The notes beneath the pieces were generated by a model, which was given only the letters and a program-made list of their open reading frames with translations, had not been told where the DNA came from and made no database searches. A program made the translations under genes and the position numbers. From the NCBI RefSeq assembly GCF_001649575.2, contig NC_051430.1:32483339-32547338 (forward strand): a stretch of 64,000 nucleotides of DNA, read 5' to 3'. The stretch comes from Kryptolebias marmoratus (taxonomy: Eukaryota > Chordata > Actinopteri > Cyprinodontiformes > Rivulidae). Positions 54,000 to 64,000 of this stretch are shown here, piece by piece (the stretch's first letter is position 1; the number at the start of each line of letters is the position of its first letter).

Positions 54000-54945
54000 A
54001 GGAAAGTTAATTTAAAGAGCACATATGGTCATGAAAATAAAAATACAATACACAAAATATTGCCATTCAAAGTTAGTTAATAACAGGACAAAAACAACTT
54101 TTCAACTGTCATAAAACCTCTTAACATAAAGCTTGCCTGAAAAGATAAATAAAAGTTAATTACAGAAACCTGAACAAGGGGGAACAAAAACATGGATAAA
54201 CATTTCCTGTTCATGTTCTGATAAAGTCTTTATTTGAAGTCTTTGGTTTCTATCGAAGAAATCAGTGTAGTTAAATATAAATACTGGGCTCTTTGCAGCT
54301 TTATTCAGAAATAAATTGTTTATCATGCATGAAAATGTGACATCTTTTTTACTACAATGCACAATAAAAATCCAAACACATGTGACTTAAAGCAGAACAT
54401 GACAGACTGTCAGAGACCAGACAGAAATGGGGTTATTTACCACATGAGGGTCATCTGTAACATCATTTGATATTATTTGGAAAACTAGGTCAACTTCATG
54501 TGAGTGAGGTTTAATAACATGATGGCTGGAGCTCATTCATTCCATGTTTGCAGTTAATAAATAAATAGTAGAGTGACTGTTATGTATATGAGTGCAGTTA
54601 TTGGGAATCACTTTGACAACGACCGTATAAGTCACTGTATTTGTACATCATTGATATGATAAACAAAAATAAATTTAAATAAAAGTATAAATCAATAATT
54701 AAACACTTAAAGACAACTAAAACAGAATAACTGTCTAATAAAAGTAATCATAACAAAATATAGACAATGTATTTTTAAAGCAGTAAAAAAAAACCCTCAA
54801 TAATAATGACAATAATGTAGCAACCATTTTTATTTATTATTCCTTTTGGAAGGACTGCAGTCTGGTGAAGAAAATAGGTTTTAAACAAAGTAAAGTTCTC
54901 ACTGAAAAAAAAGGAAAACTCTTCAAATCCTTAAAACATTGTGCT
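54000..54945. other. AT-rich intergenic, no gene seen
   Basis: Very AT-rich sequence between the presumed arhgap1 promoter and arl6ip6. No open frame of note. Confidence 0.4.
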
Positions 54946-55150
54946 TTTTAAAATTTACTTCAGTCTACTTAGCTCATTTTTAGCTTTTAGTATATTTTCT
55001 GCTGGTTTTAGCCTTTAACTAATGTCTGGCTGAATTTATCTTTTTGCTGGTCTTTTATCAGTTTCATTAACTCTGTATTTTCGCAGAAAATTTAGTTTTT
55101 CTAGTTATAGTCATTTATTTTGTTTTAGTTCAGTCACATTGATCCATATC
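54946..55150 (+). repeat. TTTTAGC array copy
   Basis: 'agctcatttttagcttttag', 'ctgctggttttagcctttaa', 'gctggtcttttatcagtttc' are family array words in plus orientation. The conserved segment is not clearly present. Confidence 0.5.
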
Positions 55151-55189
55151 TATGAAATTTATGGTCCATAAACATTAGATTGGAAAGTC

Positions 55190-55405
55190 GAAGAATGTCT
55201 GCGGACGGAAGCCGTGAGGGACATTTTTGTTTGTTTGCGGAAGTGTTCCTTAATCTGGTAGGCGGGTCAAAAGTGTAGCACAGGTGGTAAACTAAGTTAT
55301 CTAGAGTAAGTCCAACAGAATGCCAGGTTTGGCAGCCAGGGACAGGTTCAGCTGAAGGTTTTCTGAGTAGTTGGATCAGATTTAGTCTTCTTCGTTCCTC
55401 TGATC
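55190..55405 (+). promoter_or_regulatory. arl6ip6: arl6ip6 promoter and 5' UTR
   Basis: Upstream of the start codon are two ETS-like sites (gacggaagcc at about 55204 and gcggaagtgt at about 55239) and no TATA box, as is common for broadly expressed genes. Transcription start is not determinable. The gene points away from arhgap1, whose putative first exon is 1.5 kb to the left. Confidence 0.45.
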
Positions 55406-57997
55406 ATGTCAGGAGGAAGACCCGGCGGGAGTGGGACAGAACCGCGGAACGGGCTCCAACCGTGGTTCGGTTCGGCTCTGTCGGTTCTGGGTTCTGCTGT
55501 TACTGTGGCTGCAGTCGGCTTCTTCTGTGCCCTCATTTACCCCATACTGGGAGGTAAGAACCACATCTAATCACAGAATATACAATTATCATAAAGTATT
55601 ATATGATAAACGCATAATACTTTAAGAATTATGGCATGCAATTTGATCATATAATAGAAGTAAGAATCATACACTGCTCAAAAAAATAAGATAAAGGGAA
55701 CACTGAAATAACACAGCCTAGATCTGAATGAATGAAATATTCTCATTGAATACTTTGTTCTGTAAAAAGCTGAATGTGCTGATAACAAAAATCATCAATG
55801 GAAATCAAATTTATTAACCAGTGGAGGTCTGGATTTGGAGTCAAACTCAAAATTAAAAGTGGAAAAAACACACTACAGACTGATCCAACTTTGATGTAAT
55901 GTCCTTAAAACACGTCAGAATGAGGCCACGTTGGTGGACTAAAGCCTCCGCCAACTCCTGAACAGTCTGTGGTGCAACGTGACGCTGGTGGATGGAGCGA
56001 GACATGATGTCCCAGATGTGCTCAATCAGATTCAGGTCTGGGGAACGAGCGGGCCGGTCCATAGCTTCAATGCCTTCATCTTGCAGGAACTGCTGACACT
56101 CCAGCCACATGAGGTCTAGCATTGTCCTGCATCAGGAGGAACCCAGGGCCAACCGCACCAGCATATGGTCTCACAAGGGGTCTGAGGATCTCATCTCGGT
56201 ACCTAATGGCAGTCATGCTACCTCTGGCGAGCACATGGAGGGCNNNNNNNNNNNNNNNNNNNNNNNNNNNNNNNNNNNNNNNNNNNNNNNNNNNNNNNNN
56301 NNNNNNNNNNNNNNNNNNNNNNNNNNNNNNNNNNNNNNNNNNNNNNNNNNNNNNNNNNNNNNNNNNNNNNNNNNNNNNNNNNNNNNNNNNNNNNNNNNNN
56401 NNNNNNNNNNNNNNNNNNNNNNNNNNNNNNNNNNNNNNNNNNNNNNNNNNNNNNNNNNNNNNNNNNNNNNNNNNNNNNNNNNNNNNNNNNNNNNNNNNNN
56501 NNNNNNNNNNNNNNNNNNNNNNNNNNNNNNNNNNNNNNNNNNNNNNNNNNNNNNNNNNNNNNNNNNNNNNNNNNNNNNNNNNNNNNNNNNNNNNNNNNNN
56601 NNNNNNNNNNNNNNNNNNNNNNNNNNNNNNNNNNNNNNNNNNCTCCTTGCACAAAGGTGGAGGTAGCGGTCCTGCTGCTGGGTTGTTGCCCTCCTACGGC
56701 CTCCTCCACGTCTCCTGGTGTACTGGCCTGTCTCCTGGTAGCGCCTCCAGCCTCTGGACACTACGCTGACAGACACAGCAAACCTTCTTGCCACAGCTCG
56801 CATTGATGTGTCATCCTGGATGAGCTGCACTACCTGAGCCACTTCTCAGCCTGTGTGATTAGTTCTCTTTACTCTAGTCTTACTGGTTTGTTTTTACTAG
56901 AGAGTAATAAAACTCTGATTAGTGTGTAAAATTTTGACTGAACACAGTATACCTAGCTTTAATTTATGTGAACCAAACTGTAACCTGAATGTTTTTTTTT
57001 AATAAAGCCGTGATTCTGTTCTTTTTCCTCTGTGGTGATCACATCTGAATCCTATTCCAGAGCTACGAGCAGAAAGGAGGCGAGGGGAGAGTGGCACAGA
57101 GGAGAGGATGCTCGGTCAGTGAGGATTCACCTGTTTCATTTTCTCAGATGGGATACAACATATACAATCAGCTCTTGTTTGAAAACACTTCAGAGCAAAT
57201 CTCAACCTTTCAGTAAAGTGGCTGTAGTTTATTATTTAATCTGTACAGATGATCTCAGTTAATCTATTTGGCTGGGATATGGTTTTCAGAAGCTCCTTGC
57301 TTTACTGACATGACAGAAAAGAGAAAATCCAGCAGCACAAAGCTTCTCCTAGAAGAACGGAGCTTTCTGTAGTCCTGTAGCTGGTGTCTCATGGCTTTTC
57401 TCTAATGGCATTACTTAGACCAGGGGTGTCCAACCCTGGTCCTCAGGGCCACCATCCTGCATGTTTTCCTTGTTTCTCTGCTCCAACACACCTGATTCAG
57501 AGGTTAAATCACCTCTTCTTGTTCTGCAGAAGCCTGTTAATCACCCATTGATCCAAATCAGGTGTGTTGGAGCAGAGAAACAAGGAAAACATGCAGGATG
57601 GTGGCCCTGAGGACCAGGGTTGCCCACCTCTGACTTAGACTGATGAGGAGTAAAGAATTGGTAGGAAAATCTGATGAAAATGTGTATTTCTTCAGGGTTC
57701 TGGATTATCCTGGTGCTGGCGGCACTCGTCGGCTGTTTCTGCTGCGTCTTCTCGTGGACCCTCACCTACCTGGACTCCCACCAGCCTGGCATGAAGTTTC
57801 CACCTCTCCTGTCACTGGGCAGCTTTAGCTTCAGGTGATACACGTGTCCACGCATGAGATGGCTCTTAGTACATCGGATAAGATTTAACCACCTGTCCTG
57901 GTCTTACAGAGATGAACCTGGATTCAGCATGAGCTACGGCGCTGCTGTTCTCAATGGGATCATGGCCACGCTCACAGTCATCTGGAGCCTGTCCTGA
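55406..57997 (+). CDS. arl6ip6: ADP-ribosylation factor-like 6-interacting protein 6
   Basis: Small multi-pass membrane protein of the ER/nuclear envelope, first described as a partner of ARL6; molecular function is poorly known. Four coding exons: 55406-55553, 57061-57114, 57696-57834 and 57910-57997, with GT..AG borders and intact phase, giving 142 aa. Seen: predicted helices at about 23-48, 69-90 and 121-141; the conserved blocks [34 protein letters not shown] and [19 protein letters not shown] match the family's C-terminal half. The human protein is about 226 aa, so the N-terminal extension is much shorter here; a start further upstream was not found, but a missing exon cannot be excluded. 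Intron 1 holds a dead Tc1 element and intron 2 a MITE. Confidence 0.93.
55672..56845 (-). pseudogene. Tc1-like transposase remnant in arl6ip6 intron 1
   Basis: The minus frame carries an N-terminal helix-turn-helix ([20 protein letters not shown], then '[20 protein letters not shown]'), a 399-base gap (56244-56642), and the C-terminal catalytic part: '[13 protein letters not shown]' with the second aspartate and '[20 protein letters not shown]' with the glutamate. One terminus, 'cactgctcaaaaaaataaga', is present at 55672, and the other is missing after about 56845. A frameshift near 56090 separates the catalytic blocks. It is antisense to arl6ip6. Confidence 0.88.
57421..57632. mobile_element. 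Palindromic foldback MITE in arl6ip6 intron 2
   Basis: 212 bp, arms 'caggggtgtccaaccctggt' and 'accagggttgcccacctctg', with a perfect 8-bp duplication acttagac at 57413-57420 and 57633-57640. Same family as 34638 and 35362. Confidence 0.9.
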
Positions 57998-58135
57998 GAC
58001 CCGCCGACCTGCAGACGGCTTCTGTGAACCCGAGTCTCATTTGTACTGTTGTTGGCTTTGGAAGTGTTTCTAAAGTCAGTCAGAGGTGTTTTATATGCCA
58101 CCAGTTAATAAAAAGACTTCAAACACTCGCCTTAT
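57998..58135 (+). terminator. arl6ip6: arl6ip6 3' UTR with polyadenylation signal
   Basis: Short 3' UTR after the TGA at 57995-57997. AATAAA at 58107-58112 predicts cleavage around 58125-58135. No second signal is needed. Confidence 0.7.
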
Positions 58136-58639
58136 TTGAGTTTAACATTTGTTTCATGCAAGTAAACTTCACACTGGACAATTAACTGCAGTCGTGATTT
58201 TTTTTTTCCTGAAGAATATTATCAAAATTAAATTAAATGCTAAAACAGGAGCTGCAACTGTACACCAAAATACAGATATGGAAGGAGCTGCTTGACAACC
58301 ATCCATCCCTGTATGACACAATAATCTGGTTTAAAAGTTTTCTAAAAGAATCCTAACTTCTCATTTCCTGTCTGGTACCAGTTACAGCTCATATAAACGA
58401 GAGAAACAACAGAATTAAGGAGAAGCTGACTTTAGCAAAGTACAGAAAAGTCGAAAACATTTTAAAATTATTGTTCAAAGTTAACAACTACTGCAGAATT
58501 ATAATCTAAATCTGATTCTTGCAGTGGTAATGGGATTCAAGGAACATGTTTATCATGTTTTAGGTTCTTGGGTCTAATTTTCAGTTTATCCACTGACGGA
58601 TTCATCTGAAATCCCTCCCAGGTACAATAAGCTCTGACC

Positions 58640-60147
58640 CTGACTTCATGATTAGATTCTACAGTATTTACTTTCGCGCTGTGACCTGATGCTTCATCAC
58701 GCTGAAAACTACTCGCATCGTCACCAAATTAAGCCTGGGCTGCTGGAAGAAGCTACATGTATAAGTAATAGATGCTTAGAACAGATAAATGTGTGGATGT
58801 GCCGAAACTTTCTCCAGCTGAACAGAAACAAAACTGAAGTTATTATCTTTGGACCTAAAGAGGAGCGAACTACAATCAATGCGCAGCTCCAGTTATTACA
58901 GCTAAAAACCAGTGATCAGGCCCGAAACCTGGGAGTAGTGATGGACTCTGACCTGAACNNNNNNNNNNNNNNNNNNNNNNNNNNNNNNNNNNNNNNNNNN
59001 NNNNNNNNNNNNNNNNNNNNNNNNNNNNNNNNNNNNNNNNNNNNNNNNNNNNNNNNNNNNNNNNNNNNNNNNNNNNNNNNNNNNNNNNNNNNNNNNNNNN
59101 NNNNNNNNNNNNNNNNNNNNNNNNNNNNNNNNNNNNNNNNNNNNNNNNNNNNNNNNNNNNNNNNNNNNNNNNNNNNNNNNNNNNNNNNNNNNNNNNNNNN
59201 NNNNNNNNNNNNNNNNNNNNNNNNNNNNNNNNNNNNNNNNNNNNNNNNNNNNNNNNNNNNNNNNNNNNNNNNNNNNNNNNNNNNNNNNNNNNNNNNNNNN
59301 NNNNNNNNNNNNNNNNNNNNNNNNNNNNNNNNNNNNNNNNNNNNNNNNNNNNNNNNNNNNNNNNNNNNNNNNNNNNNNNNNNNNNNNNNNNNNNNNNNNN
59401 NNNNNNNNNNNNNNNNNNNNNNNNNNNNNNNNNNNNNNNNNNNNNNNNNNNNNNNNNNNNNNNNNNNNNNNNNNNNNNNNNNNNNNNNNNNNNNNNNNNN
59501 NNNNNNNNNNNNNNNNNNNNNNNNNNNNNNNNNNNNNNNNNNNNNNNNNNNNNNNNNNNNNNNNNNNNNNNNNNNNNNNNNNNNNNNNNNNNNNNNNNNN
59601 NNNNNNNNNNNNNNNNNNNNNNNNNNNNNNNNNNNNNNNNNNNNNNNNNNNNNNNNNNNNNNNNNNNNNNNNNNNNNNNNNNNNNNNNNNNNNNNNNNNN
59701 NNNNNNNNNNNNNNNNNNNNNNNNNNNNNNNNNNNNNNNNNNNNNNNNNNNNNNNNNNNNNNNNNNNNNNNNNNNNNNNNNNNNNNNNNNNNNNNNNNNN
59801 NNNNNNNNNNNNNNNNNNNNNNNNNNNNNNNNNNNNNNNNNNNNNNNNNNNNNNNNNNNNNNNNNNNNNNNNNNNNNNNNNNNNNNNNNNNNNNNACAAA
59901 CTTCCAGAAAACTGTAAAACAGCTGAAACACTGGGTGCCTTTAAATCTCAACTTAAAACCCACCTGTTTAGAGCTGCTTATGGCTAAATTAGGGTTAGAG
60001 TGCGGGTTTTTGTCTCTTTCTTACTGTTTATTCAATGTCACATGCTGTTATTATTTTGTTTTTTAATTATGTAAAGCACCTTGAAATGCCTTGCTGCTGA
60101 AATGTGCTACACAAATAAAATTTGATTGATTGATTGATTGATAAGTA
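58640..60147 (+). mobile_element. L2-type LINE, 3' half
   Basis: Plus frame from 58689 shows the RT tail and downstream domain: '[20 protein letters not shown]', '[20 protein letters not shown]', '[11 protein letters not shown]'. After a 937-base gap (58959-59895) it continues with 'CKTAETLGAFKSQLKTHLFR' and a stop at 59985. The 3' UTR ends with a (TGAT)n tail at 60121-60142, typical of L2 elements. The related copy at 14137 is in reverse. Confidence 0.88.
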
Positions 60148-61070
60148 AGCCTCCTGTCCCAGTTCTTCCTGCCCTGACTTTAGGTTAAATACTAGCTGCT
60201 ACCATGTGTTGGTACATTATTTACTCAAGAACTTACGAACATTTACCAGATTATCACCAGTCTTATGTAGTTAAGCTTAAAAATAAAAGACAAGAATTAA
60301 ATACTTCAAAATATTTATTTCTGTTTCCATATAAAATGTCAAATATCTGCAATATAAAAATACATTTGGCAGCTTAGAGAAACATTTTTTGATGGCTTAC
60401 ACATTTTAAAAACTTGCATAGAACGAATAAGTACCACAAAAGAGTTTTATATGAACACAAGTTAATAAACAAGGCTCTCAGAGTTTCATGTATGACCACT
60501 TCTTCTTATAGTCAACCTTCAGATGAACACAAAAAAGGTTATTAATCAAAAGAAAGGTCAGAGGTTAGCTGATCTGCTGCTAAAAGAATACACTGGAAAT
60601 AAAAAAAACAACACAGGAAGGGTTGAAAATTGGTCTTGGTAAACATAAATGTGTTGTTTGATAAAGATCCTTAACAGTCAAACGAACGGCTAAAAACTAT
60701 CCTGAACAGTTTTCAGCTATTTCTGGTTTAGTTTTGGTCCTGAGATCAAATTGATATTGGTCCTTTCATTATACACCTGACTATATCCTAGATTTACTGC
60801 TCATCAAAAAAAAGAAAAAAGTTTCCCACTGAAGAGGAATATCCTCGGTGGGTATTAAACAGTTTTTCTGTTGGACTCGTTGACAATAACAAACAAAACA
60901 AGAAGTAAAAAACAGCAGCTTTTTATGTTAATTACCATTTTAGGCACTGAACAGTGTTCATTAAGTGCACATCGATTGTCTCAGTAGTAACAAAAGTACA
61001 ATTCTTTCTAAAGTGATAAATAATGAGTGCAATAAACATTTACCTTTAAAATGGGAGAACGAACAAGTTC
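60148..61070. other. No gene recognised; possibly 3' UTR of the last gene
   Basis: AT-rich and free of named repeats. A minus-strand AATAAA lies at about 60323-60318, so part could be 3' UTR of the minus-strand gene ending at 63833, but a dead Tc1 element would then lie inside the transcript. Confidence 0.3.
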
Positions 61071-61077
61071 ATAATAA

Positions 61078-61170
61078 TAATAATAATAAGTAATACATTT
61101 TATTTCAAGGCGCCTTTCTGGCACTCAAGGACACCGTACAAAGAATAAAATCAGCAGTAACAGAAAATAA
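61078..61170 (+). repeat. LINE/SINE-type tail with ATA microsatellite
   Basis: 'ataataataataataagtaa' then 'tttatttcaaggcgcctttc' and 'gcactcaaggacaccgtaca'. This is a standard teleost retroposon end in minus-like orientation with a short (ATA) run. Confidence 0.55.
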
Positions 61171-61199
61171 GATGTAACAATGAAAGAAAGAAAAGAAAA

Positions 61200-62385
61200 G
61201 CGTGTTTCAGCCAGTGGAAAAACATTCCACTTTCCTGAGCAGCTGGATAAAAAGGATTCTGCACAATTTATACGACTGTAACAAACATTTGAAGCTTTTC
61301 TTTATGATTATTGTTCAGTCTGATGTTCAGAGTTATTTAACAACTCATCAAGTGTTTGACCTTTATTTGTTTTTGTTCTGTACAGTTCAGTCTCAGAAGC
61401 TTCACATTAAAATGTGCGATCTCCCAAACGAGCAGCGTTAGCGTTGGCGTGCGTTTCTGTCCGAGCACCGTCTTGTTTCATGGAGCGGAGCAACATCTCG
61501 TCACTTCTTTCTCCTTCAACTAGCCCCGCCCACTTTGGAGTGGAACCAAACAGTACGGCGAACTGGAAATAATAACAGAGTCATGTTGCACTTTGCACAG
61601 CGGGAAACGTTTTGCGTGTGTGTGGAAGTCAGAAGGTAATTGTGCTTTTACTAAAGTAGAATTTTAATAGTTTTAAATCCTAAATCGGACCTTTGTTTTT
61701 TACCTAAGGTAAAAGTTGAAAAGACACGTGCAGCTACTGGTTAACCAAGTATGAAGGATGTTAGTTAGCATGCTGTATAATAATTTAATGAGTTTACTGT
61801 TACTTCCACTTAAACAGCAAAGCACAATAAAGCTCAATAAAGAAAAATGTTCATTAAACACTGGAAATTATTGATCAGCAGTGGCAATACTTACTAACCT
61901 GACAGACCATAATATTTAAGCACTTAAAAGCTTCAACGCAATACTGAAGTCTTATTTAACACAGTTCTTTTAGCAAACACCACAGGCATTCCAGTTATTG
62001 CCAGTCAAAGTGTGTGGGGGTTGTTTACACAAAGAGCGAAGTATCCAGATGTGCTCCATTCTGTCACAGGGTGTTTATTCTCTGCAAGTCTTTATCCGGC
62101 ACATTCAGCTATGGGAAAAAAAGAAAGTCCATCTGCTTTTAGTTCGTAGGTTTTTACATATCAGGACAAACTCATCAGATTTAATTATTCAAATCTAATC
62201 TAAGTGAACATTTCACCAAAAACAAAACACAAGAGCTGTGCAGGAAAAACTCCATCCAGCTTTGCTGCCTCCACATTATTTAGGAGGGAAAGTGTCCATA
62301 TGCTGCTGATCAATGTACCGATTAACTGATCATCTTTTAAAAGGCAGGAGTTCTGTCACACATACATGTGTGTAGTACCACAATG
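61200..62385. other. No gene recognised
   Basis: A GC-richer patch at 61435-61570 with CpGs and 'agccccgcccac' (GC box) could be a promoter, but no coding exon follows on either strand nearby. Short frames at 61202-61441 and 61998-62198 have no recognisable domain. Confidence 0.3.
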
Positions 62386-62388
62386 CCA

Positions 62389-62517
<129 letters not shown>

Positions 62518-62520
<3 letters not shown>

Positions 62521-63683
62521 GTCCAACTGCTCATTAACGCAAATGTTGAATCAGCCAATCACAGGGCAGCAACTCAATGCATTTAGGCATGTAGACATGG
62601 CCAAGACGATCTGCTGCAGTTCAAACCGAGCATCAGACTGGGGAAGAAAGGTGATTTAAGTGACTTTGAACGTGGCATGGTTGTTGGTGCCAGACAGGCT
62701 GGTCTGAGTATTTCAGAAACTGCTGATCTGCTGGGATTTTCACGTACAGCCATCTCTAGGGTTTACAGAGAATGGTCCAAAACAGAGAAAATATCCAGTG
62801 AGCTGCAGTTCTGTGGACGCAGTTGATGCCAGAGGTCAGAGGAGAACGGCCAGACTGGTTCGAGCTGATAGAACGGCAACAGTAACTCAAATAACCACTC
62901 GTTACAACCGAGGTTTGCAGAACAGCATCTCTGACCCACAACATGTCGAACCTTGAGGTGGATGGGCTACAGCAGCAGAAGACCACACCGGGTGCCACTC
63001 CTGTCAGCTAAGAACAGGAAACTGAGGCTACAATTCACACAGGCTCACCAACATTGGACAATAGAAGATTGGAAAAATGTTGCCTGGTCTGATGAGTCTC
63101 GATTTCTGCTGCAACATTCGGATGGTAGGGTCAGAATCATGAAAGCATGGATCCATCCTGCCTTGGATCAGCGGTTCAGGCTGCTGGTGGTGCAGTGGTG
63201 TGGGGGATATTTTCCTGGCACACTTTGGGCCCATTAGTACCAATTGAGCATCGTGTCAACACCACAGCCACAGCCGACCTGAGTATTGTTGCTGACCATG
63301 TCCATCCCTTTATGACCACAGTGGAGCCATCTTCTGATGGCTACTTCCAGCAGGATAACACACCATGTCATAAAACGTGAATCATCTCAGACTGGTTTCT
63401 TGAACACGACGATGAGTTCACTGTACTCGAATGGCCTCCACAGTCACCAGATCTCAATCCAACAGAGCAGCTTTGGGATGTGGTGGAACGGGAGATTCAC
63501 ATCATGGATGTGCAGCCGACAAATCTGCAGCAACTGTGTGATGCTGTCATGTCAATATGGACCAGACTCTCTGAGGAATGTTTCCAGTACCTTGTTGAAT
63601 CTATGCCACGAAGGATTAGGGCAGTTCTGAATGCAAAAGGGGGTCCAACCCGGTACTAGCAAGGTGTACCTAATAAAGTGGCC
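62518..63683 (+). pseudogene. Tc1-like transposon, inactive, left terminus lost
   Basis: Transposase can be read in pieces. The N-terminal DNA-binding part from 62640 ([20 protein letters not shown], 'LSISETADLLGFSRTAISRV') ends at a stop at 62823 caused by an apparent small deletion. 'WTIEDWKNVAWSDESRFLLQ' carries the first aspartate, 'SSDGYFQQDNTPCHK' the second, and an intact tail from 63403 to the stop at 63658 has 'SPDLNPTEQLWDVVEREIHI' with the glutamate. At least three frame breaks exist. The right inverted terminus, 'caaggtgtacctaataaagt', is present at 63660-63683. The matching left terminus is replaced by the AC run. Confidence 0.88.
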
Positions 63684-63832
63684 TAAAACCTTCGAACTGA
63701 AAGAGAGAGGACTTTCTTTTTCCATAACTGTAGCAGGATGTACTTTCTGTATACTGTTAAAAATAAAGTCAGAGTAGCAGAGTCACCTGGTCCTCTGATG
63801 AAACCATTGATGAAGTTTCTGATGAAGTGTTT
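63684..63832 (-). other. 3' flank of the partial membrane-protein gene
   Basis: About 150 bp between the Tc1 element and the stop codon of the last gene. An AATAAA-like signal on the minus strand is not obvious here. Presumably 3' UTR. Confidence 0.4.
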
Positions 63833-64000
63833 CTACAAGACTGACATCTCCCCATTTGGAGGAGAGTTGGACTCTGTTTGAACATCAGCCAGGACTTCCT
63901 CCTTCGATCTCCTCGTGGAGGTCAGCTTGCAGAGCCCAGCAAGGAGGAAGATCACAGAGATAACAGCAAAATAGGTCCCATAGATCAGAAACTGATGGGA
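63833..64000 (-). CDS. C-terminal end of an unidentified multi-pass membrane protein (partial)
   Basis: Open on the minus strand from the window edge to a TAG at 63835-63833: 55 codons, beginning with HQFLIYGTYFAVISVIFLLA. The first 23 or so residues form one strongly hydrophobic helix (with GLCKL at its end), followed by a polar tail with 'TSTRRSKEEVLADVQTESNS' and a short Ser/Pro/Asn-rich end. This is the layout of a transporter or other multi-pass protein with its last helix and cytosolic tail. I do not recognise the family. An exon boundary near 63991 (CATCAG) is possible. The frame is maintained to the edge, so the gene continues to the right. Confidence 0.65.
   Translation of the reverse strand, partial: SHQFLIYGTYFAVISVIFLLAGLCKLTSTRRSKEEVLADVQTESNSPPNGEMSVL

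Noticed and set aside
58876..59963. Long frames of 327-432 codons spanning 58689-59987
   Set aside because: Most of their length is N. Only the L2 fragments at the two plus-strand ends are real coding relics.

Overview
The window is vertebrate, almost certainly ray-finned fish, genomic DNA: AT-rich, intron-containing genes among typical teleost transposons (Tc1/mariner, hAT, L2-type LINEs, a tRNA-derived SINE), with assembly gaps (N) mostly inside repeats. The mix of repeats reminds me of a killifish or livebearer, but that is only an impression. No bacterial or viral genes, CRISPR arrays, rRNA or functional tRNA genes were seen.

Four genes can be supported. (1) atp1b1, the Na+/K+-ATPase beta-1 subunit, on the minus strand: six coding exons from 11757 to 6434 (301 aa), with a TATA/CRE/GC-box promoter near 11830-11960 and a 3' UTR down to about 5270. 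(2) arhgap1 (p50RhoGAP/Cdc42GAP), minus strand: twelve coding exons from 49219 to 39218 (430 aa), a candidate non-coding first exon near 53.8 kb, and probably a long 3' UTR. (3) arl6ip6, plus strand: four coding exons from 55406 to 57997 (142 aa), roughly head-to-head with arhgap1. (4) The last 55 codons of an unidentified multi-pass membrane protein on the minus strand, cut by the right edge (63833-64000). Exon boundaries were placed by hand; every junction has GT..AG ends and keeps phase, giving open frames of the expected length. The genes are functionally unrelated (ion pump subunit, Rho-family regulator, ER/nuclear-envelope membrane protein), and no operon-like logic is expected.

Layout: 1-5.2 kb, repeats including a 25-unit 21-bp minisatellite; 5.3-12 kb, atp1b1; 12-36 kb, gene-free and repeat-dense; 36.3-49.2 kb, arhgap1 and probable 3' UTR; 49.2-53.9 kb, its putative first intron and promoter; 55.4-58.1 kb, arl6ip6; 58.6-60.1 kb, an L2 element; 60-63.8 kb, flank with a dead Tc1 element; then the partial gene.

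The most interesting structure is repetitive. One dispersed composite family pairs a conserved segment of about 200 bp with a short-period TTTTAGCTA-type array, in about eight places and both orientations. A second unclassified family shares a core reading GTAGTAGCTGAGAGTCATT. A hAT family with 8-bp target duplications carries the remains of a BED zinc finger. Several insertions are nested and can be dated relative to each other. I found no convincing new protein-coding system.
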